NCBI RefSeq assembly: GCF_000177675.1
Contig: NZ_ADGX01000085.1
Coordinates: forward strand, 1-36,373
DNA: 36,373 nucleotides
DNA from: Parafrankia sp. EUN1f
Lineage (GTDB): Bacteria; Actinomycetota; Actinomycetes; Frankiales; Frankiaceae
Direction of reading: 5' to 3'
Positions within the stretch are counted from its first letter, which is position 1. The number at the start of each line of letters is the position of its first letter. A program made the position numbers and the translations under genes. Under the pieces are notes generated by a model, which saw nothing but the letters and a program-made list of their open reading frames with translations, was not told the origin of the DNA and ran no database searches. This document shows, one piece after another, positions 22,906-31,388 of the stretch.

Positions 22906-22911
22906 TAGTGT
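22906..22911 (+). promoter_or_regulatory. Possible -10 of the clpP1P2 promoter
   Basis: TAGTGT fits TANNNT and lies 46 nt before the preferred clpP1 start. The -35 region (GCGGAA, 22883-22888) is poor, as often seen at activator-dependent promoters, and the ClgR-box match is just upstream. Confidence 0.35.
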
Positions 22912-22957
22912 CGAGCCGGTCAATCAGATGCCGCCAAAGGAAGCCGAGGATCCGACT

Positions 22958-23599
22958 GTGAGTGACATCGCCGCCCCTCGCCTGGCTGTCCCGGGCCCGA
23001 GTCTGCGCTCTCCCGGCCAGAGCGGTCCCGGCTTCGACGAGCAGGTGTTCAACCGGCTGCTCCGCGAGCGGATCATCTTCCTTGGTTCGGTGGTGGAGGA
23101 CTCGATCGCGAACGCGATCTGTGCGCAGCTGCTGCTGCTCAACGCCGAGGACCCGCAGCGGGACATCTTCCTTTACATCAACTCGCCCGGTGGCTCGGTG
23201 AGCGCCGGTATGGCGATCTACGACACCATGCAGTACGTCGAGAACGACGTCGCCACGGTCTCGCTCGGCCTTGCCGCGTCGATGGGCCAGTTCCTGCTCT
23301 GCGCGGGTGCGCCGGGCAAGCGTTACTCGCTGCCGCACGCGCGGATCATGATGCACCAGCCTTCCGGCGGCATCGGCGGTACGGCCTCCGACATCGCGAT
23401 CCAGGCTGAGCAGATGCTGTACACGAAGCGGATGATGCAGGAGCGCATCGCGTTCCACACGGGTCAGCCGGTCGAGCAGATCGAGCGTGACTCCGACCGC
23501 GACCGGTGGTTCACCGCCGATGAAGCGAAGGACTACGGCTTCGTGGACCACGTCGTCCAGCGGGCCCGCCAGGTTCCCAGCGAAGGCCCGGTGAGCTGA
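22958..23599 (+). CDS. clpP1: ATP-dependent Clp protease proteolytic subunit 1
   Basis: This serine peptidase forms part of the Clp barrel that degrades proteins unfolded by ClpX or ClpC. With the start used here the product has 213 aa, and the catalytic triad is Ser108 (LAASMGQ), His133 (MMHQPSGG) and Asp182 (DRDRW). The 25- and 74-residue spacing matches Escherichia coli ClpP. The oligomer motif [17 protein letters not shown] is intact. GTG 22958 is preferred because GAGG (22946-22949) is 8 nt upstream; ATG 22928 in the same frame has no such site. It is followed 72 bp later by clpP2, and the pair probably forms a mixed ClpP1P2 complex as in other actinobacteria. Confidence 0.95.
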   Translation: MSDIAAPRLAVPGPSLRSPGQSGPGFDEQVFNRLLRERIIFLGSVVEDSIANAICAQLLLLNAEDPQRDIFLYINSPGGSVSAGMAIYDTMQYVENDVATVSLGLAASMGQFLLCAGAPGKRYSLPHARIMMHQPSGGIGGTASDIAIQAEQMLYTKRMMQERIAFHTGQPVEQIERDSDRDRWFTADEAKDYGFVDHVVQRARQVPSEGPVS

Positions 23600-23671
23600 C
23601 GTACCCCCACGGCCGCAAGCCGCCGGAGAAGTCCCGACCCTCGTCACCCGCTCTCCTCGGAGGCAGTCACC

Positions 23672-24316
23672 ATGTACGGATCACAGGGCTACTACGGGCC
23701 GCAGAGCCGGTACGTCCTCCCCAACATCATCGAGAAGACGTCCCGCGGCGAGTACGGCATGGATCCGTACTCGAAGCTCCTGAAGGAGCGGATCGTCTTC
23801 CTCGGCGCGCCCATCGACGACACGTCGGCGAACGACGTGATGGCGCAGCTGCTGTTCCTGGAGTCCGAGGACCCGGACCGCGACATCTCGATCTACATCA
23901 ACTCGCCGGGTGGCTCGTTCACCTCGCTGACCGCCATCTACGACACGATGCAGTTCGTCCGGCCCGACATCCAGACGATCTGCATGGGCCAGGCGGCGTC
24001 GGCGGCGGCGGTGCTGCTCGCGGCGGGTACGCCCGGCAAGCGGTTCGCGCTGCAGAACAGCCGGATCCTCATCCACCAGCCGTCCGCGCAGGGTGAGGGC
24101 CAGTCGAGCGACATCGAGATCCAGGCGCGCGAGATCCTGCGGATGCGCACGCTGCTGGAGCGGATGCTCGCCGAGCACACCGGCCGCAACGAAGAGGACA
24201 TCCGCAAGGACATCGAGCGCGACAAGATCCTCAGCTCCGAGGAGGCCAAGGAGTACGGCCTCATCGATGAAGTGATCAAGACCCGGAAGTCCTCGCGGCT
24301 CGCCGCCGCGCGCTGA
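23672..24316 (+). CDS. clpP2: ATP-dependent Clp protease proteolytic subunit 2
   Basis: The 214-aa product is a second complete ClpP. Its triad is Ser110 ([11 protein letters not shown]), His135 ([12 protein letters not shown]) and Asp184 ([21 protein letters not shown]), and [17 protein letters not shown] matches the family. The N-terminus ([20 protein letters not shown]) is long and Tyr-rich, as in actinobacterial ClpP2, which usually carries the contact site for ClpX. ATG 23672 has a GGAGG (23658-23662) upstream. It follows clpP1, and a composite hairpin lies 26 bp past the stop, so clpP1-clpP2 likely forms a unit separate from clpX. Confidence 0.95.
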   Translation: MYGSQGYYGPQSRYVLPNIIEKTSRGEYGMDPYSKLLKERIVFLGAPIDDTSANDVMAQLLFLESEDPDRDISIYINSPGGSFTSLTAIYDTMQFVRPDIQTICMGQAASAAAVLLAAGTPGKRFALQNSRILIHQPSAQGEGQSSDIEIQAREILRMRTLLERMLAEHTGRNEEDIRKDIERDKILSSEEAKEYGLIDEVIKTRKSSRLAAAR

Positions 24317-24341
24317 ACCCGGGTTACGCGCGGCGTCGCCG

Positions 24342-24380
24342 GGCCTGCCTTCCCGCGGGCCCGGCGGGGTCGGGCAGGCC
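24342..24380 (+). terminator. Composite hairpin after clpP2
   Basis: GGCCTGCC (24342-24349) pairs perfectly with GGCAGGCC (24373-24380), and CCCGC (24352-24356) pairs with GCGGG (24364-24368) inside it. It begins 26 nt after clpP2 and probably separates clpP1P2 from clpX. Confidence 0.5.
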
Positions 24381-24541
24381 ATGGCTGTGGTCCCCGGTGG
24401 GTCTGCCGGTTTCACCCGGCGGGCTCCTCGGTGGCGGGCCAGGTGCGACGCATTGGCATCACCACCTCTCAATTCGGACGCCCGATCGTGCTGTGACGCC
24501 GAACGGGCTGTGTGGACGAGCGGGGACGCCTCCGATGACCG

Positions 24542-24547
24542 TAGGCT
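24542..24547 (+). promoter_or_regulatory. Possible -10 of the clpX promoter
   Basis: TAGGCT matches the -10 hexamer seen before the radical SAM gene at 35124. It would start transcription near 24554, giving a leader of about 150 nt. No good -35 is visible. Confidence 0.4.
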
Positions 24548-24556
24548 GACCGGTAT

Positions 24557-24575
24557 GAGCCCAGCGATTGGGCTC
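24557..24575. promoter_or_regulatory. Inverted repeat at the clpX transcription start region
   Basis: GAGCCCA (24557-24563) and TGGGCTC (24569-24575) are perfect complements around GCGAT. The site begins 9 nt after the putative -10, so it could be an operator or an RNA hairpin at the 5' end of the message. Confidence 0.45.
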
Positions 24576-24705
24576 TCACCGGACGCCCCCGCGGGGTACC
24601 GTCCCCACGAGGACGGATACAGGCAGACACGCGACGACCGGGCGGTGCGCACCGCCCCCGACACGCAGGCGACACCATCGTCTGGACGAAGGGACTGAGT
24701 CCTCG

Positions 24706-26001
24706 GTGGCACGCATCGGTGATGGCGGTGACCTGCTCAAGTGCTCCTTCTGCGGTAAGTCGCAGAAGCAGGTGAAGAAGCTCATCGCTGGCCCAGGCGT
24801 CTACATCTGCGATGAGTGCATCGACCTCTGCAACGAGATCATCGAGGAGGAGCTCTCCGAGTCCTCGGAGCTGAAGTGGGAGGAACTGCCCAAGCCCCGG
24901 GAGATCTACGAGTTCCTCGACGGCTACGTCGTCGGCCAGGAGGCCGCGAAGAAGACGCTGTCGGTAGCCGTCTACAACCACTACAAGCGGGTGCAGGCGG
25001 GCAGCTCCTCCAGCGGTGACGCGGCGAAGAGTGAGGTCGAGCTCGCGAAGAGCAACATCCTGCTGCTGGGCCCCACGGGCTGTGGCAAGACCCTGCTCGC
25101 CCAGACCCTGGCTCGCATGCTGAACGTCCCGTTCGCCATCGCCGACGCGACCGCGCTGACCGAGGCGGGCTATGTGGGCGAGGATGTCGAGAACATTCTT
25201 CTCAAACTCATCCAGGCCGCCGACTATGACGTCAAGAAGGCCGAGACGGGCATCATCTACATCGACGAGGTCGATAAGATCGCCCGCAAGTCGGAGAATC
25301 CCAGTATCACCCGGGACGTCTCCGGCGAAGGTGTGCAGCAGGCGCTGCTGAAGATTCTTGAGGGAACGACCGCGAGCGTCCCGCCGCAGGGTGGTCGGAA
25401 GCATCCGCATCAGGAGTTCATTCAGATCGACACGACGAACGTGCTGTTCATCGTGGGGGGTGCCTTCGCCGGGCTCGACCGCATCATCGAATCCCGGATC
25501 GGCAAGAAGTCCCTGGGCTTCCGTGCGGTGCTCCACGGCAAGGACGACCCGGACTCCTCGGACGTCTTCGGCGACATCATGCCGGAGGACCTGCTCAAGT
25601 ACGGAATGATCCCGGAGTTCATCGGCCGGCTGCCGATCATCACCAGCGTCTCCAACCTCGACCGCGAGGCGCTGATCCGCATCCTCACCGAGCCGAAGAA
25701 CGCCTTGGTCCGCCAGTACAAGCGGCTGTTCGAACTGGACGGCGTGGACCTCGACTTCACGACCGACGCGCTGGAGGCCATCGCCGACCAGGCGATCCTG
25801 CGGGGCACCGGTGCCCGTGGCCTGCGCGCGATCATGGAGGAGGTCCTGCTCTCGGTGATGTACGACATCCCGAGCCGCAAGGACGTCGCCCGTGCGGTCA
25901 TCACCCGCGAGGTCGTGCTGGAGCACGTCAACCCCACTCTGGTGCCACGGGACGTCGCCGCGTCCAAGCGCAACCCGGGCCGCCAGGAGAAGTCGGCCTG
26001 A
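24706..26001 (+). CDS. clpX: ATP-dependent Clp protease ATP-binding subunit ClpX
   Basis: This AAA+ unfoldase feeds substrates to ClpP. The 431-aa product has the N-terminal zinc-binding domain with Cys13, Cys16, Cys35 and Cys38 (CSFCGK and CDEC). The AAA+ core follows, with Walker [19 protein letters not shown], Walker [12 protein letters not shown], and the sensor/arginine-finger part through [14 protein letters not shown]. The ClpP-contact loop lies around [11 protein letters not shown] 24706 is fixed by the start of homology ([15 protein letters not shown]), with AAGGGA about 12 nt upstream; the frame is open further but without homology. The leader is long, with an inverted repeat, which hints at separate regulation from clpP1P2. 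Confidence 0.96.
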   Translation: MARIGDGGDLLKCSFCGKSQKQVKKLIAGPGVYICDECIDLCNEIIEEELSESSELKWEELPKPREIYEFLDGYVVGQEAAKKTLSVAVYNHYKRVQAGSSSSGDAAKSEVELAKSNILLLGPTGCGKTLLAQTLARMLNVPFAIADATALTEAGYVGEDVENILLKLIQAADYDVKKAETGIIYIDEVDKIARKSENPSITRDVSGEGVQQALLKILEGTTASVPPQGGRKHPHQEFIQIDTTNVLFIVGGAFAGLDRIIESRIGKKSLGFRAVLHGKDDPDSSDVFGDIMPEDLLKYGMIPEFIGRLPIITSVSNLDREALIRILTEPKNALVRQYKRLFELDGVDLDFTTDALEAIADQAILRGTGARGLRAIMEEVLLSVMYDIPSRKDVARAVITREVVLEHVNPTLVPRDVAASKRNPGRQEKSA

Positions 26002-26190
26002 CCGCGGGGCCGCGCAGGCGGTGCCTCGTCGCACGGCGGCGGCCTGACCGGCGGACAACCGCCCCGGCGAGCCGCGGAGCAACAGGCCGCGGAGCGCCGG
26101 GGCGCGCGGAGGCATGCGGGGGTGCGCGGCCGGCGGCCGGCGGCACGCGCGCCTGTCTCCCGTCGGGAGGAGGCCGCTTCGGTGATGCCA

Positions 26191-26196
26191 TAACCT
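26191..26196 (+). promoter_or_regulatory. -10 hexamer of leaderless folC promoter
   Basis: TAACCT ends 7 nt before GTG 26204, with no Shine-Dalgarno between, so the message probably begins at the start codon. Confidence 0.5.
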
Positions 26197-26203
26197 CGGC
26201 ACC

Positions 26204-27553
26204 GTGACAGACGTGAGCACGGGGAACACGCCGGACGACGCTGCCGGCCTCGCCAGGGTGGAGAAGGCGCTCGCCGGGCGGTTCCCGCACCGGATGCTTC
26301 CCGATCTGGAGCGGATGCGGGATCTCGTGGACCTGCTGGGGCATCCCGAGCGGTCCTTCCCGTCGATCCACATCACCGGGACGAACGGCAAGACCTCCAC
26401 GGCGCGGATGATCGACGCCCTGCTGCAGGCGTTCGGCCTGCGTCCCGGCCGCTACACCTCGCCGCACCTGGAGACGGTCACCGAGCGGATCAGCATCAAC
26501 GGCGCGCCCGCGAGCGCGGAGGTGTTCGCCCGCGCCTACGACGACGTGATCCCGTACGCCGAGCTCGTCGACACCCGGCACGCCGAGCGGGTCACCTTCT
26601 TCGAGCTGCTCACCGCGATGGCGTTCTCCGCCTTCGCGGACGCGCCGGTGGACGTGGGCGTGATCGAGGTCGGTATGGGTGGCACCTGGGACGCGACGAA
26701 CGTCATCGACGCCCCGGTCGCGGTGATCACGCCGGTCTCGCTGGACCATCCGGAGCTCGGCTCGACGGTCGAGTCCGTCGCGGCGGAGAAGGCCGGCATC
26801 ATCCGGCCGGACTCGCTGCTCGTGCTGGCCCAGCAGCAGTTGCCCGCCGCGGAGGTGCTGCTGCGCCGGGCCGCCGAGCTGGGTGCCACGGTCGCCCGGG
26901 AGGGCCTGGAGTTCGGTGTCGTCGGCCGGCGGGCCGCCGTCGGCGGGCAGATGCTGACCCTGCGCGGGCTCGGTGGGACCTACGAGGAGGTCTTCCTGCC
27001 GCTGCACGGCGTGCATCAGGCGCACAACGCGGCGGTGGCGCTGGCGGCAGTCGAGGCCTTTCTCGGCGGTGGGCAGAACCAGCTGGACGCCGACGCCGTG
27101 CTCGCCGGGTTCGCCCAGGCGAGTTCGCCGGGCCGGCTTGAGGTGGTCCGGCGTTCGCCGACGATCGTTCTGGACGGCGCGCACAACGTCGCCGGCGCCG
27201 AGGCCCTCGCGGCCGCGGTCGACGAGGCCTTCGGCTTCGAGTCCCTGGTCGGTGTGGTCGCCGTCCTGGGCGACAAGGACGCGGATGGCATCCTCGCCGC
27301 GTTGGAGCCGGTCTTCAGCAGCGTCGTGATCACGCAGAGCACCTCGCCGCGGGCGATGCCGGCGGACGATCTGGCGGCGGTCGCGGTGGATGTCTTCGGC
27401 GCAGACCGGGTCGAGGTGGCGCTGCGTCTGGACGACGCGCTGGACGCCGCGGTGCGCCTGGCCGAGGAGGAAGGCGAGCTCGGTGGCACCGGAGTGCTGG
27501 TCACCGGCTCACTGGTGACGGTGGGGGAGGCCCGCCGTCTCCTCGGCCGCTGA
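26204..27553 (+). CDS. folC: Folylpolyglutamate synthase / dihydrofolate synthase
   Basis: The 449-aa Mur-ligase-fold enzyme adds glutamate to folates, and in many bacteria also makes dihydrofolate from dihydropteroate. The N-terminus has RVEKALAGRFPHRMLPDLERM, the ATP-binding loop HITGTNGKTSTARM (about 57-70) and the substrate element SPHLETVTERISING. Central motifs are FELLTAMAF, VGMGGTWDATNV and ITPVSLDHPELG. The C-terminal domain has VLDGAHNVAGAEAL. The first 20 residues are an extension. In Streptomyces, valS precedes folC and a DUF4233 gene follows; neither is here. The GTG start is preceded by a -10 hexamer and no ribosome binding site. Confidence 0.94.
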   Translation: MTDVSTGNTPDDAAGLARVEKALAGRFPHRMLPDLERMRDLVDLLGHPERSFPSIHITGTNGKTSTARMIDALLQAFGLRPGRYTSPHLETVTERISINGAPASAEVFARAYDDVIPYAELVDTRHAERVTFFELLTAMAFSAFADAPVDVGVIEVGMGGTWDATNVIDAPVAVITPVSLDHPELGSTVESVAAEKAGIIRPDSLLVLAQQQLPAAEVLLRRAAELGATVAREGLEFGVVGRRAAVGGQMLTLRGLGGTYEEVFLPLHGVHQAHNAAVALAAVEAFLGGGQNQLDADAVLAGFAQASSPGRLEVVRRSPTIVLDGAHNVAGAEALAAAVDEAFGFESLVGVVAVLGDKDADGILAALEPVFSSVVITQSTSPRAMPADDLAAVAVDVFGADRVEVALRLDDALDAAVRLAEEEGELGGTGVLVTGSLVTVGEARRLLGR

Positions 27554-27751
27554 CCACTGGCCGCTGACCGGCCGCTGCCCGTGGCACCGCCGCACCGTCG
27601 CGCCACTCCGACGGGTGGTCTCGGGGGAGTGCGCGCGCCGGTCTGGATCGTGGACCCTGTAGGTTTGCCAGGGGCCAACCGGTCGCGCCAGTAGCCGCGG
27701 ACCGTCCGGCCATCCGCGTCAAAGATGACGAAACGAGTCTGAAGGAGTCCC

Positions 27752-28165
27752 GTGTCCTCCGAGCGCACCCTCATCCTGGTCAAGCCCGACGGCGTCAGCC
27801 GTGGCCTCATCGGTGAGGTCATCGGTCGCCTCGAGCGCAAGGGGCTGAAGATCGTCGCCCTGGAGCTGCGCACGCTGGAGCGCTCGGTCGCCGAGACCCA
27901 CTACGGCGAGCACGCCAGCAAGCCCTTCTTCGGTGAGCTGGTCGACTTCATCACCTCTGGTCCGCTGGTCGCCCTGGTGGCGGAGGGCCCGCGGGCGACG
28001 GAGGCGGCGCGCGGCCTCATCGGCGCCACCGACCCGGTGAAGGCGGTCCCCGGTTCGCTGCGCGGTGACTTCGCGCTGGAGATCGGCCAGAACCTCGTGC
28101 ACGGCTCGGACTCGCCGGAGTCGGCGAAGCGCGAGATCGACCTGTTCTTCCCCGGCCTGAGCTGA
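27752..28165 (+). CDS. ndk: Nucleoside diphosphate kinase
   Basis: The 137-aa product moves phosphate between nucleoside tri- and diphosphates through a phospho-histidine. It begins with [19 protein letters not shown] and contains the active-site motif [16 protein letters not shown] with His117. Length and order match the family. GTG 27752 has GAAGGAG just upstream (27741-27747). It stands between folC and mreB, the usual actinobacterial position, but a gap of about 200 bp separates it from folC and about 540 bp from mreB, so it is probably transcribed alone. Confidence 0.96.
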   Translation: MSSERTLILVKPDGVSRGLIGEVIGRLERKGLKIVALELRTLERSVAETHYGEHASKPFFGELVDFITSGPLVALVAEGPRATEAARGLIGATDPVKAVPGSLRGDFALEIGQNLVHGSDSPESAKREIDLFFPGLS

Positions 28166-28170
28166 CCTGC

Positions 28171-28185
28171 GGGCACCGGGTGCCC
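28171..28185 (+). terminator. Small hairpin after ndk
   Basis: GGGCAC (28171-28176) pairs with GTGCCC (28180-28185) with a 3-nt loop, 5 nt after the ndk stop. The stem is only 6 bp, so this is a weak call. Confidence 0.35.
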
Positions 28186-28313
28186 CCGCCCTCACCCCTG
28201 GTGGGTGGCGGGGTTCCACCGGCGCGGGTGAGCCGCCGGACGGGCGTGGCCCCGTCGAGGTGCCGCCCGGCCGCCGGCCGCCGTGGTCGGCCCGGTGTCC
28301 TTGGGTGTTCCGT

Positions 28314-28325
28314 CCCCGATCGGGG
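28314..28325. promoter_or_regulatory. Perfect 12-bp palindrome upstream of mreB
   Basis: CCCCGATCGGGG is fully self-complementary and lies 382 bp before mreB. It could be an operator; no regulator is implied by the sequence. Confidence 0.25.
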
Positions 28326-28707
28326 GAAGTCTCGTCCCTGCCGGGTGCCCGATCGGCGGCGGTCCGCCGCTGACCTGCCACCCGTCCACGGATGATGTGG
28401 AGCCGGGCGGCGTGCCGCGCGTGCCCCGGTGCGTGTGGGGTGACACGCTTCCCGGTCGGCTCAGCGACGTCGTCGGGGGCGGTCTACGCTTTCACCTACC
28501 CGGAGCGTGCCCGGTGGCTCGCCGTAATCGCCGTACCGGCGGTCACGGTGAACGGGTCCACGCGAGGCGCATCCGGGCCGTCCCGCCCGTTCGACGAACT
28601 CTGTACGCGTTTCGCGCGTTGGTCGGAGAAGGGCCGGTCGGTGTCGTCCGCGTGCGCCGTCCGGATCCGTCCCACCTCGCGCCCCTCGGGAAGGCCGGCA
28701 CCCGACG

Positions 28708-29739
28708 ATGTCCAGTTCGCTGTCGTTCCTCGGTCGTGACATGGCCGTCGACCTCGGTACCGCCAACACGCTCGTCTACGTCCGTGGCCGGGGCATCGTG
28801 CTCAACGAGCCCAGTGTCGTCGCGATCAACACCACGACCTCGGGAATCCTCGCCGTCGGAACCGACGCGAAAAGAATGATCGGCCGTACGCCGGGCAACG
28901 TGGTGGCGGTCCGCCCGCTGAAGGACGGCGTCATCGCCGACTTCGAGACCACCGAGCGGATGCTGCGGTACTTCATCCAGAAGGTGCACCGGCGGCGTCA
29001 TTTCGCCAAGCCCCGGCTGGTGGTGTGCGTCCCGTCCGGCATCACCGGTGTGGAGCAGCGCGCGGTGAAGGACGCCGGCTACCAGGCCGGCGCGCGGAAG
29101 GTCTACATCATCGAGGAGCCGATGGCGGCGGCGATCGGCGCCGGCCTCCCGGTGCACGAGCCGACCGGCAACATGGTCGTGGACATCGGTGGCGGCACGA
29201 CCGAGGTCGCGGTCATCTCGCTGGGCGGCATCGTCACCAGCCAGTCGATCCGCACCGCCGGCGACGAGCTCGACACGGCGATCATCTCCTACGTCAAGAA
29301 GGAGTACTCGCTGATGCTCGGCGAGCGGACCGCCGAGGAGATCAAGATGGCGATCGGCTCGGCGCACAAGGTGCCGGACGAGCCGAGCGCCGAGATCCGT
29401 GGCCGTGACCTGGTCACAGGCCTGCCCAAGACCATCGTGGTGACCGCCGAGGAGATCCGCAAGGCCATCGAGGAGCCGGTGAACGCGGTGATCGACGCGG
29501 TCAAGGTGACCCTCGACCGGTGCCCGCCGGAGCTGTCCGGCGACATCATGGACCGCGGCATCGTCCTGACCGGCGGCGGTGCGCTGCTGCGCGGGCTGGA
29601 CGAGCGGCTGCGGCACGAGACCGGAATGCCGATCCACATCGCGGAGAACCCGCTGCATTCGGTGGCGATGGGGTCGGGCAAGTGCGTCGAGGAGTTCGAG
29701 GCGCTGCAGCAGGTCCTCATCTCCGAACCGAAGCGCTGA
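28708..29739 (+). CDS. mreB: Rod shape-determining protein MreB
   Basis: This actin-like ATPase forms membrane-associated filaments that guide wall synthesis. The 343-aa product has all actin-fold signatures: phosphate-1 [24 protein letters not shown], connector [19 protein letters not shown], phosphate-2 [19 protein letters not shown], and the adenosine motif [18 protein letters not shown] 28708 fits the family length; an internal ATG at 28741 would remove the conserved membrane-proximal lead. It heads mreB-mreC-mreD-mrdA-rodA. In filamentous actinobacteria such as Streptomyces, MreB acts mainly in spore-wall formation, which may hold here too. Confidence 0.97.
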   Translation: MSSSLSFLGRDMAVDLGTANTLVYVRGRGIVLNEPSVVAINTTTSGILAVGTDAKRMIGRTPGNVVAVRPLKDGVIADFETTERMLRYFIQKVHRRRHFAKPRLVVCVPSGITGVEQRAVKDAGYQAGARKVYIIEEPMAAAIGAGLPVHEPTGNMVVDIGGGTTEVAVISLGGIVTSQSIRTAGDELDTAIISYVKKEYSLMLGERTAEEIKMAIGSAHKVPDEPSAEIRGRDLVTGLPKTIVVTAEEIRKAIEEPVNAVIDAVKVTLDRCPPELSGDIMDRGIVLTGGGALLRGLDERLRHETGMPIHIAENPLHSVAMGSGKCVEEFEALQQVLISEPKR

Positions 29740-29851
29740 CGGCCCGCGCGGCGCGGCCGGTGTGGACCCGGCCGCGCCCTCGGCGGCGTGCGGCGGCATG
29801 GGAGTGCGGTGGTAGGAGTGTGGCGGTGGCAGGCGGCGATGGAGGACCGAC

Positions 29852-30844
29852 GTGGGACGTGACACCAGGCGCTCCCGTCTCGTCATCGCCGCCCTGCTCG
29901 TCCTCGCGTTCACGCTGATCACGCTCGACTACCGGACCAGCGACTCGGCGCCCGGTGCCCGGGGTGTGGTGCACTCGGTCGTGGGCGGGGTCGAGAACGC
30001 GGTGACCACGGTGACCCGGCCGGTGGGTCGAACGGTGTCGTCGCTGACCCACCCGAACCGCTACCACGATCGCGCCGACCGGCTCGCCGAGGAGAACGCG
30101 CAACTGCGTCGGCAGATCTCCGACGACGCCGAGATCGACCGGTTGGCCGGTGAGCTCTCGGACCTGCGCCTGCTCGCCGACAAGGGGCAGTACACGATCG
30201 TTCCGGCCCGGGTCATCGCGGTCGGTGATGTCACCGGGATGGACTGGACGGTGACGATCAATGCCGGCCGTCGCGACGGCCTCGCCGTGGACAAGGTGGT
30301 CGTGAACACGGCCGGCCTGGTCGGCACGGTCACGTCGGTCACCGACAGCACTGCGGTCGTCAAGCTGATCTGCGATCCGAGCAGCCGCATCGGCGCTCGG
30401 CTGGAGCAGACCAAGCTGCTCGGCGCGGTCGCCGGTGGCCAGGGTCCGTCCACTCTGACCTTCACCCTTTATGACGCCTCCTACCAGGTGCAAAAGGGTG
30501 ACCGATTGGTTACGTTTGGTAGTCTCGACTATGTGGCGGGAGTGCCGATCGGCGAAGTGACCGAGGTGGTGGATGTCGGTGGCCTCTCGCGTACCGCCGA
30601 GGTCCGCCCCTTCGTCTCGATCGGCACGCTCGACCTGGTCGGCGTGATCGTCGGTGGCCCCGCCACCGACCCGGGTGACCGGGTGCTCCCGCCCCGCGCG
30701 GTGCCGGACTCCGGCGCGGCCGGCTCCACCGACGGCCAGGCGCCGAGTGGGCAGGCGCCCGCCGGCCAGGCGCAGAGCGGTGAGGCGCCGGCCGGGCAGG
30801 TCCCGGCCGGCGGCGGAGCTCCGGCGGCCCAGGGCGCGGGGTGA
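29852..30844 (+). CDS. mreC: Rod shape-determining protein MreC
   Basis: The 330-aa product is a bitopic scaffold linking cytoplasmic MreB to periplasmic PBP2. It has an N-terminal basic stretch and membrane helix (about 9-26, LVIAALLVLAFTLITLDY), a coiled coil (about 70-105, ADRLAEENAQLRRQI), then the MreC beta-domain (about 115-270) with VIAVGDVTGMDWTVTINAGRRDGL and GVPIGEVTEVVDVGGLSRTAEVRP. The last 50 residues are a degenerate Gln-Ala-Pro-Gly repeat. GTG 29852 has GGAGGA at 29841-29846. Its stop is 7 bp before mreD. Confidence 0.95.
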   Translation: MGRDTRRSRLVIAALLVLAFTLITLDYRTSDSAPGARGVVHSVVGGVENAVTTVTRPVGRTVSSLTHPNRYHDRADRLAEENAQLRRQISDDAEIDRLAGELSDLRLLADKGQYTIVPARVIAVGDVTGMDWTVTINAGRRDGLAVDKVVVNTAGLVGTVTSVTDSTAVVKLICDPSSRIGARLEQTKLLGAVAGGQGPSTLTFTLYDASYQVQKGDRLVTFGSLDYVAGVPIGEVTEVVDVGGLSRTAEVRPFVSIGTLDLVGVIVGGPATDPGDRVLPPRAVPDSGAAGSTDGQAPSGQAPAGQAQSGEAPAGQVPAGGGAPAAQGAG

Positions 30845-30851
30845 CGAGGCG

Positions 30852-31388
30852 GTGTGGGATGGCGGGTTCTCCGAGGAGCGGCTGCATCCGCGTACCTTCG
30901 CGGCCGCGGCCGCGCTGCTGGCCGTCGCCGTCGTCCTGCAGGTGTCGGTGGTGGCCCGGCTCGGCGCCCCGCTGGGCCGCCCCGATCTGGTGATCGTGCT
31001 GCTGGCGATCATCGCGCTGATCGAGGGCCCGCTGCTCGGCGCGGTGCTCGGCTTCGTCGTCGGGCTGCTGGCCGATCTGATGTCCACCCACGTGCTCGGG
31101 CAGACGGCCCTCGTGCTGTGCCTGGTCGGGTATCTCGCCGGCCTGGTGATGAACGCGGCGGAGCGTTCGATCACCGTTCCGCTCGCCACCGTGGGAGCCG
31201 CGGCGGTGTTCGGCACCCTCGGGAACGCCGCGGCGACCGCGATCCTGGGCGACGCGGCGCTCACCGGCGCCCAGGCCCTCGAGCGGGCCGTCGCCGCCGG
31301 TCTCTACGCGCTGCTGGTGACCCCGTTCCTGTTCCCGATCGCCACGGCCGCCTCCCGCCGCCTGCACCGGGATCGGGGGCGGCTGTGA
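30852..31388 (+). CDS. mreD: Rod shape-determining protein MreD
   Basis: The 178-aa integral membrane protein has about five helices (for example about 15-38, 43-64 and 90-115) and the family motif RPDLVIVLLAIIALIEGPLLGAVLGFVVGLLADL. It belongs to the elongasome with MreC and PBP2. GTG 30852 is the first start after the mreC stop and is followed directly by homologous sequence (SEERLHPRTFAAAAALLAV); the frame is open further upstream inside mreC. The stop overlaps the mrdA start by 4 bp (GTGA), implying translational coupling. Confidence 0.9.
   Translation: MWDGGFSEERLHPRTFAAAAALLAVAVVLQVSVVARLGAPLGRPDLVIVLLAIIALIEGPLLGAVLGFVVGLLADLMSTHVLGQTALVLCLVGYLAGLVMNAAERSITVPLATVGAAAVFGTLGNAAATAILGDAALTGAQALERAVAAGLYALLVTPFLFPIATAASRRLHRDRGRL

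Larger units (their letters stand above)
24381..24705. other. Gene-free clpX upstream region
   Basis: No convincing gene. The stretch holds a TAGGCT hexamer (24542-24547), a perfect 7-bp inverted repeat (24557-24575), and the 5' leader of clpX. A weak open frame on the plus strand lacks codon bias. Confidence 0.55.
28166..28707. other. Gene-free region upstream of mreB
   Basis: No credible gene. It holds a small hairpin (GGGCAC/GTGCCC, 28171-28185) just after ndk that may be its terminator, a perfect 12-bp palindrome at 28314-28325, and the presumed promoter of the mre cluster, for which I find no clear -35/-10 pair. Confidence 0.5.

Noticed and set aside
22832-22957. N-terminal extension of clpP1 from ATG 22832
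   Set aside because: It would include the ClgR-box match and the -10, lacks homology, and the GTG at 22958 has a good ribosome site.
20993-23647. 884-codon minus-strand open frame
   Set aside because: It covers two tRNAs, tig and clpP1 in antisense and has no recognisable domain.
24469-27184. Two long minus-strand open frames opposite clpX and folC
   Set aside because: Shadows of well-identified plus-strand genes.
28283-28879. Plus-strand open frames between ndk and mreB
   Set aside because: No consistent codon bias; they run into mreB in the wrong frame.
29717-31264. 515-codon minus-strand open frame opposite mreC/mreD
   Set aside because: Antisense shadow of mreC and mreD; no recognisable motif.
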